From positions 39,253,193-39,317,192 of the forward strand of contig NC_089723.1 of assembly GCF_035083965.1 (NCBI RefSeq): 64,000 nt of DNA, read 5' to 3'. Below are positions 28,401 to 37,982 of this stretch, in pieces. This stretch comes from Branchiostoma lanceolatum. Lineage: Eukaryota > Chordata > Leptocardii > Amphioxiformes > Branchiostomatidae. The notes under the pieces were generated by a model. The model worked only from the letters and a program-made list of their open reading frames with translations. It did not search any database and had not been told where the DNA came from. The position numbers were made by a program, and so were the translations under genes. Positions within the stretch are counted from its first letter, which is position 1. Each line of letters starts with the position of its first letter.

Positions 28401-29245
28401 AATTTGACCCCATTTATCAGATAAGTTATTGAAAGGAGTGGGTGTGCGTGGGTCAAATCTTACAGTCCAGTCTTACCCAGCTTACCTAAATTACTATACA
28501 AAATTGGTGTATTATGCCTACCGCTAAAGACAATTTACCGGTTATGTGAAACAAACAAAGAAAAAGAATGTTTCACCCACCTCCCAAAAGCCTCTGACAT
28601 CCTCTGTACGGGTGGCGGCTCCTGGAACTGTTTCTGTCCCGCCTCCTCCTTCTTCTCCCCGTCACTAGGCGTCGGCTCCTTCTCCGTTACCGCAGGTTTC
28701 CCAGGTGCTGAGGCACCCTGTCTCCGCCGTCCCAAGTTCGGTACCGCCATTACTCGCTTCCTGCGTCCCGCAACTGTGGCCGATTTCTGTCCTTCATTGT
28801 TAGAAGCCTTCACTTCCTTCTGAGTCTTAACCGCTGCAGTCTTGTTGTTCACAGTTGCAGTCTTGTTTTTGTCAGCATTGTTTGCCAGAGTGTTATTGGT
28901 GTTACAGGAATCTGTTGTGTTTTTACTGGCATTTTTGTCATCACTTTGGCTTGCAGATGTTTCTGTCTGTTTGCTGGATGCTTTGTTTGGTGCAGCAGGT
29001 CTTGTTGAAGAGTTTGAGTCGGTTTTTTGAGACGGTGGTGTTGAAACTTTCTTAACTGCCGTTTCAGGTTGCTGCTTGGCTTCTGGCTTGGCTGTATTGA
29101 CGGTTGTCTTCTCTTGTTTGTCGTCATCTTTTGGCTTGTCGTCTATGACTTTGGCGGGCAGTTCTTTTGTAGAGGCAGGCTTACCTCTGGAGGCGGCGGC
29201 CACAGATTTGACGTTCGGCCGGAAGACTGCTCTTGCTCGCCGCAT
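22434..29245 (-). CDS. BDP1: BDP1, TFIIIB B'' subunit, 9 coding exons
   Basis: RNA polymerase III initiation factor, which joins BRF1 and TBP on tRNA and 5S promoters. Exons in transcript order: 29245-28581, 28074-27882, 26989-26883, 26363-26235, 25686-25582, 25192-25071, 24702-24608, 24170-23960, 23563-22434. Phases agree throughout, giving 918 aa. The start MRRARAVFRPNVK matches the conserved BDP1 N-terminus. Other signatures are PPDKNRMTMADLIYY (about 305), LLVPQVRVAEDGTIVL (about 383) and the extended SANT/Myb domain TTYSSFRKK through ALSTVGTDFTLMAAMLPKRT to AKFKKEEK (about 419-482). The last exon is a disordered tail with three 17-residue repeats. Vertebrate BDP1 is far longer because of its C-terminal repeats, and a short tail is usual in invertebrates. 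A splice acceptor just before the ATG (29278) suggests a non-coding first exon near 30.2 kb. Confidence 0.94.
25017..25065. repeat. (CAAA)n simple repeat in BDP1 intron 6
   Basis: About twelve imperfect ACAAACAA units immediately downstream (minus strand) of the exon 6 donor. A similar (TTTG)n run lies right after the forkhead exon 2 donor at 3979-4026. Confidence 0.9.
26951..27495. repeat. 152-bp tandem repeat including the 5' part of BDP1 exon 3
   Basis: TTTGCTCTGGTTGTGCCGCT starts at 26951, 27103, 27255 and 27407, exactly 152 bp apart; the last copy is partial. Each unit holds the first 39 bases of exon 3, its acceptor (minus strand CTCCCCAG|GGTCC) and about 110 bp of intron. The copies differ by only one or two bases. 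Only the first copy (26951-26989) continues into the rest of exon 3. The other three are acceptors lacking a downstream donor. Confidence 0.93.
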
Positions 29246-29278
29246 TTTGGCAGTTTTCTAACGGCACTGGAAAGGTAT

Positions 29279-30180
29279 AAAATGTTGAAACTTAGCCACG
29301 CCAACTTAGTAGGTATCAGAATGTTTTGGCACCTTGACTTGTGGCACCAGGCCTAGGATGACTTGTGTTATGGCGAAGGTTAGGCAACTTAGGGTAATGT
29401 TAGAATCAGGGTTGCATTAGAATTACAGTTAGTGTTGAGGTTAGGGATAGACTTTGATATCCTCTTGACAGTGAAAGTTCTATAAACTATCCTAGGCATG
29501 ATGCTGACCTGTCGAAGTGGCAACATTCAAAATCTGCTCACTTCTATGTCTAAGGAAACATTACTGAGGCAATCAAGACAGCATAGCACGTGTCTGGTTT
29601 ACTGAAGCATGCCAAAGAAATCTAACCACCACCACCAGTCTACTGACAGTTCAAGTAATGGAAAGCTGACAGCTGTACCAATAATATTGGCCCATGTCAG
29701 GGAATTATCGGCTGAGTATTACAACCCCCAAAGATGATGCACGTGATGCATTTTCGTCTCATCAGCTGTCGATAATCAGTCATGTCTTAAAAATTGGGCA
29801 CGTGCTAGTATCAGTAAAATCTAAGACATGATTCTGTGGCAAAGACATCGAAAAATAAGTCTAAATCACAGCTAAAGAAGTAGCTGCTGCACGATATTAG
29901 GATATTTGCTTCAATTTTTTAGATCAGACACAGGAAAACCTATGACACATTTTTGATCAGCAAGATCTAGTAATAAGCATGTTCTCTCCGGTAGACCGGC
30001 AGTACTGGTAACGTTTACTGATTAATGGAGGACATTCTGTCTACATCGTCTTTCTACCTACCTCACTAAAATCTTCAAGTATTTCCGGGCACAAAGATGA
30101 ACTGTTGACTAGGTCTAACTAACCTAATTATTGCGAAAGAAAGCGAGAATCTTGCACGGTCCGAATTTTTCAACCGACCG
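29279..30180. other. BDP1 5' intron / upstream region
   Basis: No coding signal. Probably an intron between a non-coding BDP1 exon near 30.2 kb and the coding exon ending at 29278. A weak short duplication, TTATGGCGAAGGTTAGG and GTTAGGGTAATGTTAG, lies around 29370-29450. Confidence 0.4.
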
Positions 30181-30510
30181 CCGCCATGATGGTTAACACA
30201 TATGCGCATGCGCGAGAAAAATCTGTTTTGAACTTTGAACTTTTCCCATCATCCAGTGTAGAACATATAGGTCAAAGTTCATAATGGAGGTCAAACCAGA
30301 AAAAAACATGTTGCCGCGATTATCAAAGTCATTATGACATTATCACCCGTTTGATACGAGCTAGATAGACTTTATAGGAGTGGAAGGTTGCGCAATGAGA
30401 GGATGAATACGACTTGATGCATCCTACAGTCGTTCTGACCCGTCTAGGCCTGCGATTGGCCGCGAGGTTGATGGTACGAGCGGCTGGACCAATCACACGT
30501 GGAGGAGGCC
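30160..30510. promoter_or_regulatory. head-to-head BDP1/FDPS promoter region
   Basis: TGCGCATGCGC at 30203-30213 is a perfect palindromic NRF-1 site. GCCGCCAT just before it fits a YY1-type element. Both are common in TATA-less housekeeping promoters. Inverted and direct CCAAT boxes occur in the FDPS first exon (GATTGG about 30454, CCAAT about 30489). The FDPS ATG is at 30417, and BDP1 transcription must start leftward from about here. Confidence 0.5.
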
Positions 30511-31966
30511 CGTACGAAACATCACCTCATGAGTCAGCTGGACATCTAACACGCCGACACTTCAGCGGGAGGAAGAAGACGTTCAAGTCTCAGATCTGGC
30601 AGCACCCGGGGTAAGTTCTGCTACGTTGTGAAAGTCTGGATTGCTGTAAGTATGCTAGAAGTGAGATTTAGCTTGTGAAAGTCAGCTCAGGAAAAAGAGA
30701 GTGAAAGTTTTACCCTTTGATGACCATATAATTTTGAACTGATAGTGGGTTTTCCCCAGTATTTTAAGACTAAGACTAAGATCCAAACTTTGTTAGAGTC
30801 TGGTATGGAGAAACACCTTCCTATGTTCAAGATTATAATTACCTGTCAGGTGGACTAGAACACTTTCACTTTCACATACCTGCAATGCTTACTTGCACCA
30901 AGATGTTATATTGTTATATTGTCTGAAGTTATATTGAGTCACCATTTGTAGTTTATGGTGACTTAATTTTGCAGTAGGAGGGGAAAGTAGGTGTTGGCAT
31001 TAACTTATTAAGTGGTCTTAAGTTCACGGTAGAAACAACAGTACTAACTCAAAGGAAAACAGGTTATCAGTACTAGTGTAATGAATTTTTGTTGAAAGCA
31101 CAACAAAGATGAGTGAAAGTACTGTCAGAGAGACACCAAAATGCAGCAGGTGAGATTTATCAGTTGTGTAAAAGAATCTCCAATATCCTCTGTAGTCTGT
31201 TGTACCAACCTTGATACCGCTTGCAGGATACCTGCTGAAATTATTTTTGGAAGTACATCAGGCCTCGAAATTAACTTTTTTCCCTACTGTCCCAGCATTG
31301 TCCCGAAAATAAATTTCAATTGTCCCGAAGTGAGGATGGACTGTCCCAACCCTATTTTCAGAAATTATGTATTACAACAACAATAAAGCTCAGAGTACAG
31401 TATTGCTGTGTAAGCTAATTGTCAATTAAAATAAACCCAAAATCAAATCAAATTCAAACTTGTCTTAGACAACAACAACAAAGACAAATCAAATATTCTT
31501 TCTTTCTGGGAAGAATAAAATGTATGTTTGTATTGTATTGTATTGATAGTACTGCAGATGTACAGGGACCACTGGATTATTTTTCTACTGTCCCAAAAAT
31601 GTCCCAAAGTGATTTTTCAGTTGTCCCGGCCTAAATTTTAATGGCCCCGGGACATCGGGACATAGTTAATTTCGAGCCCTGTACATGTGCCAACAATTGA
31701 TTTTACATTGTATACCTGTTTCACACAGATCCCAGCCAGCCATGGGAGACAGCAGTAATAAGAAGTTGAAGATGGCGAGCCACGACGCGGACATCAAGAG
31801 GTTTGACGAGGTGTTTCAGCAGCTGGTGACGGAGCTCATTGATGAAGACGCCAAAAATCCGGAGATCAGCGATGCGATGGTCAGGTTCAGAAAGGTGAGA
31901 ACATCTCATGGGAGCTGGTACCTACAAGACCAGGGAGAAGGCTGTCTCTCTCTCGTTCTCTTTCTT

Positions 31967-32039
<73 letters not shown>

Positions 32040-33282
32040 CTCTCTCTCTCTTTCTCTCTCTCTCTTTCTTTCTCTCTCGCTCTCCCTCTTTCTCTCTCTC
32101 TCTCTTACCACACTCTCACCCTCTCACCCCATCTGTCTCTCCCTCAAACTCTCCTCTATCTCTTCCTCTTTCTCCCTTTCTCTCTTCATCTCTTTTTCTT
32201 CATATCTTTTGTCCCCTTTCTCTGTCTTTCCATTTTGTGCCATCCCAATAATAATGCCAGACTGACTATCACAGCCAGTTATATGACATGACATAAAAAA
32301 ATTCCTGTTGAGTTGCACCCCCTGATCTATTTTTGACAAGGTTATAACTTATATATATATATATATATATCAGAAATATAATCCATGACTATAGACAGAA
32401 AGATAAGACCACTGTTTGCATTTCATTCCAGTCGGAAAAATTATGATTTTCATTCAGCTATCTAGCTGGGATGATATACAGGCATCATGATCCCATATGA
32501 TTGTATGTAATCAAACTCATTTGTATGCACTTATTCGTTTGTATGTATGTATGTAGTAGACCTTACGAAAGTCGCTGTGCTTTTGTTGTGTCAATAAAGA
32601 TCTCTACTGTTATATCAGGATCAGTTTCTATACTTGCATATTAACACACTTTTATTTTTTGTTATTCCTTATTGTCAGGTATTAGAGTACACCTGTCCAG
32701 GTGGGAAGAGGAACAGAGGTCTTAGCGTCATCACGTCTTACAGGTGACTATAATCTGTGAAAGTACAACCATTTCCAACCTGGCTGCAGAGAAATTACTA
32801 AGACATATTGCAATAGCTGTAATGAGGACAATTGAAAATCAAAACCATGCAATGCAGTTTTGTCTATGCATGCAGGAGGGAGTGCATGTCCTTTTACATT
32901 CAGCGTAATTTGCAGCCAGACCGCTCAAATTCTGCGTAGAGTGTAATTGGTGCCTGAATTTAGTGTAAAGTGAAGACAGCCTGCGGCATTAAATGTAATA
33001 CGTAACCACTGTCTTCCTGAATTTAGCGAAGAGCATTGCTCTGCTGCTGTGGACCTGTGGATTATTGAATACCCAGATGTTCTTAGATTGAGTAAGTTGA
33101 TACTATAGTAATCATCAAGATGTTTGTGTTCTTACTCAGCTGTAACTTTTGTTTCAATAGTGGGACTTTTGTTTGGGAATGTAAGTTTTCCGTGTCTATC
33201 CTGCAGGTATCTTGTCAGCAGCGATCAGCTTACAGAAGAGAACATTCACAGAGCCATGGTGGTCGGCTGGTGTATAGAATGG
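30417..33282 (+). CDS. FDPS: farnesyl pyrophosphate synthase (FDPS), first four coding exons only
   Basis: FDPS condenses IPP with DMAPP and GPP to make FPP for sterols and prenylation. Exons 30417-30610, 31729-31894, 32679-32743 and 33207-33282 join in frame (phases 2, 0, 2, 0), giving 146 residues. Residues 1-65 (MHPTVVLTRLGLRLAARLMV and onward) form an Arg-rich mitochondrial leader. An internal ATG at 31741 (AGCCATGG) would give the cytosolic form (MGDSSNKKLKMASHDADIKR). DIKRFDEVFQQLVTEL, PGGKRNRGLSVITSYR and MVVGWCIEW match the family N-terminal third. The exon 4 border falls just before the expected helix with the first DDxxD motif. That exon and all later ones are not in this window: the next 30 kb holds the tandem array. 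Either intron 4 is very long or the gene is broken. Confidence 0.9.
31259..31681. mobile_element. MITE with hAT-like ends CAGGGCTCGAAATTAAC
   Basis: The left end CAGGCCTCGAAATTAACTTT and the right end AGTTAATTTCGAGCCCTG are inverted. TGTCCC/GTCCC phrases repeat inside both halves. Non-coding, in FDPS intron 1. CAGGGCTSGAAATAC also begins short repeats at about 24307 and 42538. Confidence 0.7.
31947..32104 (+). repeat. (CT)n microsatellite in FDPS intron 2
   Basis: Over 100 bp of TC dinucleotides with TTTC interruptions, starting about 50 bp after the exon 2 donor. The long Ser/Leu and Arg/Glu ORFs here are repeat artefacts. Confidence 0.95.
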
Positions 33283-34351
33283 GTACGGTTGTCCACTTAT
33301 GACCTCCATCAGAAATGGAGGTATTGGTTTGGGTCTGTGTGTGTGTGTGTGTTTTTGTTTTTTTTTGTTCTATGCCTAACACCATGCCTTAGCTTACATG
33401 GTGTGTGTGTGTGTGTTTGCGTTTTGGGATATTTGTTGTCAGCACAACATAAGAACCTCTTTTTTATTATCTTCTAGATGGATTGTAATGATATTTGGTA
33501 TGTTGGAAGGTGTTGCGAAGATGAAGGTCAAGGTCGATTTTGGCCCTCTGGCGTGTGACCTTGGTACTGCAACTGCTGTTTTTAAAATCTTTTCTCCTAG
33601 ATGTGCTATGGTCTGGTACTGACCTAGCTTTTGATGTATGGAAGAAGCAATATAGGTTTGGGCCTCAGTTAATTTTGGAACTGCTGGGGAGTTTTTGATA
33701 AAATTTAAAAGTAAATTGAAGAAAGGAAGGACGTATTTGTGACTTTTTATCTGACTATATTGGGTTCAAGAACAGAGTATGTCTTGGAAGTGACCCAAGT
33801 AGCAAACATTTGTGTTGTGTGTAAGTCTTTTTGATGTATTTCCATGATTTTGAGTTACGCAGGTACACAAAGACCTGTACACAATTACATGCACATTTTA
33901 CAAATTAGGACTTAACTTGCACAAAAGGTAAGGAAATTTTATACTTTAAGTGTTTCCACAATAGGACTGCTATACATCGAACATAAGTAATTTGTGTTAG
34001 GTGGAACATTAACAGAGACCAATCATACGAATAAGAGCCCAATTTGCAGCATTTATCTCTAAGTGGTACATGGTAGGAATTTCATACTTGTGTATTCATT
34101 TATCATGTTAGATACATATCTGCATCTATATATATATGGAACAGGTATAACCTCCCTATGGATAGTCCAGGCTGAAGGCTGTGATATTTGTAAATTGATT
34201 AAAAGTGAACATCCACATGCATAGATGTATATGTTCAAGTCATTTGCATAATAAGTAATGACATGTTAAAATGGAAGTCTGACAAAGGTTAGGCTTTTAG
34301 GACTTTCACTCATACAAAATAATAAAAAGACAGGTAATAAAATAAAGGTTT
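33283..34351. other. FDPS intron 4 start and left boundary of the array
   Basis: Positions 33296-33600 are the reverse complement of the interspersed repeat at 15060-15480. From about 33715 the sequence is homologous to array spacers: ATTGAAGAAAGGAAGGACGT recurs at 42464 and 61919, and TAATTTGTGTTAGGTGGAAC recurs at 37590 and 52195. The duplicated block therefore begins about 430 bp after FDPS exon 4. No FDPS exon is visible. Confidence 0.6.
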
Positions 34352-37300
34352 CTACTCTACATAATGTTCATATGCCTTTTTAGCAGGATATTTGATGGAT
34401 CTGTAGACTTCACTAAACACAGGTAGCCTGTTGGTCTCTCTCTGCTGCCCCCTGGTGAAGTGGTGAATCACCTTCTGCCTGTCCTTCTGCTGGCTGTACA
34501 GGGTGGCCAGGTAGTAGTGAGCACGTGGCACATAGTCATCACACTCTGGTGCCAGCCTGAGGAAGTGCTCAAACTGTCTGATGGCTTCTGTCTCAGACAC
34601 TTCCTTAGACAGTACGGCTGTGTAGCACATAGTCTCCAAATGGTCCTGTTTGTACATAAGGGAACTAGCCATGGCACACAGGGCTTTGCCTAGAGCAGTC
34701 AGATCACTCCCCTTGAAAAGTTTTGATATCATTGTAGACTGAGGGCTTGCCATCCATATGGCCCACCCCAGGTAGCAGTAGATGTGGTGCAGGTGTTGGT
34801 ACAGCCAGTCTCCTGGTCTGTGCTGTAGGATGGCAGCAACCACCTGCTGCAGGGTCTGCACCCGGCTGTCTCCAAATGGCAGCTGTAGGGCTGTCAGCAG
34901 CAGACAGGTGCTGTCAATGGGGTGCGCTTGCAGCTGGGAGGTCATTAGCTGTTTCAGTTGGGCTTTACTCAGGTTCAACCATGACTGGTCATACAGTACT
35001 GTACTTGTGGAACTTGGTGCCACCATGTCACGCTGCATGAATCCCAGTACCAAGGCCTTCACTCCCCCCAGATCTTTGTACCCGCTGTTCGTCAGGATTT
35101 TTGCTCCTTCTTCCCAGGACCTGTAGGCCTTGATCTCACGTTGTGCTGTTGGAGAGTCCTGGTGTTTCTGTAGCCTGGCTCTTTTCCACTTGAGTGGCCC
35201 CTCCTCCACTTCTCCAGCTGAAGAGATGGACATGGCTGCTACAGACGACACGTCTTCAGGCAGGCCTGAGTCTTCTTCTGTGGTCACGCTGGGCGGCACC
35301 GACTGGAAATTGTAAAATATTTTCAATGCCACACCTGACACACCTTCCATGCGTCCAGACTTTTGATGGAAAGAAAGACCTTTTGTTGGGAGTCAAATAT
35401 GTCTACACCTACCATTTCCCCCTATTTTCCCCGACCCACAGTGACACCCTTACTTCTATCAGTATTACTCCTACTTTTCTCCAACATCCCCTACCTCTAC
35501 AGACTCTGTACTCTTTTCCTTTTCCCATCTGCTTTTATGTCTCTATCCTCATTTGCATACCCCTAGCTAAGTTACTTACTAGTACATCTATTGTCCATCT
35601 ATTATGGCAAGTATGCCACTCACGAATAGGACTGTTCAGCCATCAGAGGGCCTGCCCTTCCCACTAATCCTCGACGACGGGGAATGAGCCATCAGTCCAT
35701 CTGATTGGCTAGCCCAAAAATGTTAGTAAATATGCGAAAAAAAGTACGCAATTAAAGCCCAGTGTCAGCATACCTGTTTCCCCAGCCTCCCTGCCCACTC
35801 CCATCTCTCCTCCTCCTGGTCCATCCCTGCTGCCTCCTCCTCCTCCTCCTCCTGTCCCTCCTCCTCAGCAAACCACCATCCCTCCATCCCCACTTGGATG
35901 GGTCCGGTCCAGCCGATCCTCTGCAGCTCATCCTCCAGCAGCAGCTGCAGACAGGTGCGGTCGCTCCCCCGGTCGATCCTCTCGTTTAAGGAGCGCATCA
36001 CCCAGTAGCCAGCCTGGGGAAATGGCATAGAAACAGTAAGAGACTAATTAACCTTTAGCACACTGAAGTAGCTGTTTGGCACCCAATTCCCTATCATACT
36101 GTAGTTACAGAGTTAGGCAGCAGGGAGAAGGTTGATAGAAGTATTCAATCACTTTAATGTGGTTTGCATTCTGTAAAGATACATTAATATTCTGTAAAGA
36201 TGTATTAATATTTACAAATCTTTATATCCCATTTTCTATTTCTACAATGTTTTCATCACTCAGATTGATAAGTTAAATGTCCCTTGCCATCGGTTGAACC
36301 CCCCCTAAAAGGCTTAAGGGTCGGCAGGTTTTTGCTAAGGTTGGTCAGGTAACAGGAAACATATCTTTTACTAGGCCTTACTGCTCCTTCAATGAAACTT
36401 TTCTGTTTCCTATGTATACATTTTTCTCCGAGCTAAGTCAATTTATTGTTTCCATCCCAATGAAGTATTTGTGCCATCTAGCTGATATTTTTTTTGTCTG
36501 TGGTTTCCTGACTCGCAAAACGCTGTGATTAAAAGGGGTGAAGTTTGCCATCTCTGGTTGCTTTGTTGGAACGCTGATTTCAACCATGAATTTCTTGACT
36601 TCCTTTTAATGACAATGAAACAGTCACTACATTTACATGATTATGTTACGATAAATTATTGGTGAAAACAATGAAATGATAAAAATTTCATATTTTGCTA
36701 TGTCTTACCAGTGTAAGAAACTTGACCTGCACGAAAACCTGCAACCCTTCCTCTATCTGCTGTACTTGTACATGCCCTTCTCGGTCCACCACCCTGTGTA
36801 TGGCATTGTCCGTTGGTTGCTTGTTGGCCATGTAGAAAGCTGCCAATGTTGTAACTCCTGTAGTCACACCTGCAGCAACACCAGCTCCCACCACGCCTAC
36901 AGGGGACTCTGAAACCTGGATAGGGGCAAGGTCACAGGTCTTATGGTTAGGATTGCTGGCATGGATCTAAAGGTTCCGCATTCGATACCCAGCACCAGCA
37001 GGCTCCAATGTTGTGCCCTTATTAGGAAAGGCACTCTACACCTATTTCCTTCCTTAACTTCTGAAAATGAGTACCTAGCTTTGGTTACAGAATCTTATGT
37101 CCTCTTGGATGAGACGTAAAGCTGGAGGCCCCGTATTTGAGGAGAGCCACAACTCCAGCATGTTAAATATCCCACCACACTTACTGAAAAGAGTAGGGTT
37201 CCATCCCGGTGTGAGTGGATCAAACCTTAATTTATATTACAGTCTGGTCTTATGCAGCTTGCACCTACTTTACAAAGCTGATGTGTTATGTCTAAAGGCA

Positions 37301-37576
37301 GCTTACTGGGTATGCAAAACAAACAAACAAGCAAACCTTGCTGGCTGCAGAAGAAGCTGCAGCAGATGCTCCAGTCACGAGACCTCCCACAAGGCCTCCT
37401 GCTGCGAGGGCCGGGCTCTGGATCCGGATGGTCGCACCACCAAAAACGCCCCTTACTTTCCCTACAGACATTTGCAGGGCTTGCGGTGGGGCCTGGTAAC
37501 CTTGTCCTGGAACCTCGGGTGCTTGTTGGCCTGCCTGTGTATGTGTTCCAGTGTTTCCATAATAAGACTGCAACAT
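34352..37576 (-). CDS. array copy 1: hydrophobic-hairpin/TPR-like protein, exon A missing
   Basis: Family not recognised. Exons B 37576-37337, C 36915-36709, D 36013-35774, E 35302-34352, all phase 0, give 545 aa. Residues 1-80 end in a Gly/Ala-rich stretch (GGVFGGATIRIQ, LAAGGLVGGLV, TGASAAASSAASK). Residues 81-149 open with a second hydrophobic run (VVGAGVAAGVTTGVTTLAAF). Module D (150-229) starts AGYWVMRSLNERIDRG and ends in a Glu tract. Module E (230-545) is helical and ends in a TPR-like motif (AHYYLATLYSQQKDRQKVIH). The leader exon A and most of variable exon B are absent. The only ATG upstream (37576, MLQSYYGNTG) lies in sequence that matches array spacer DNA, so the start is newly formed or the exons are spliced onto copy 2. 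Copy 4 has the same structure. Confidence 0.75.
36924..37221 (+). repeat. tRNA-derived SINE in B-C intron, copy 1
   Basis: GGCAAGGTCACAGGTCTTAT, CAATGTTGTGCCC, AATGAGTACCTAGCTTTGG and CATCCCGGTGTGAGTGGAT align with the SINE at 14328. Its head ends about 9 bp from the exon C acceptor. Confidence 0.7.
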
Positions 37577-37982
37577 ATTGAACACAAGTAATTTGTGTTA
37601 GGTGGAACATTAACAAAGACAAATCATACAAATAAGAGCCCAATTTGCATCATTAATGCAAAAATGCCATAATTCCTTAGTAGTAAATGATGGGAATTTC
37701 ATACTTGTGTATTCATTTATTATATTAGATACATATCTGTATCTGTATACATGTAGCAGGTATAACCTCCCTATGGATAGTCCAGGCTGAGGGCAAATGG
37801 CTGTGATATTTGAAAGTTGGTTAAAGGTGAACATCAACATGCATAGATTATGTAAATGTGCATGATAAGTAGTGACATGTTAAAATTTAAGTCTGACAAA
37901 GGTTAGGCCAACAAGACTTTCACTCATACAATATGTGATTTGGGAAGACAAGACCATCAATTACATGTAAGACAGATAATGT

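Noticed and set aside
31887..32291. Ser/Leu-rich and Arg/Glu-rich ORFs
   Set aside because: Repeat translations of the (CT)n tract in FDPS intron 2.
34782..35126. Antisense ORF of about 114 aa (MWCRCWYSQSPG type) conserved over all array copies
   Set aside because: It lies opposite exon E, and its conservation follows from the sense coding sequence; no splice or start logic of its own.
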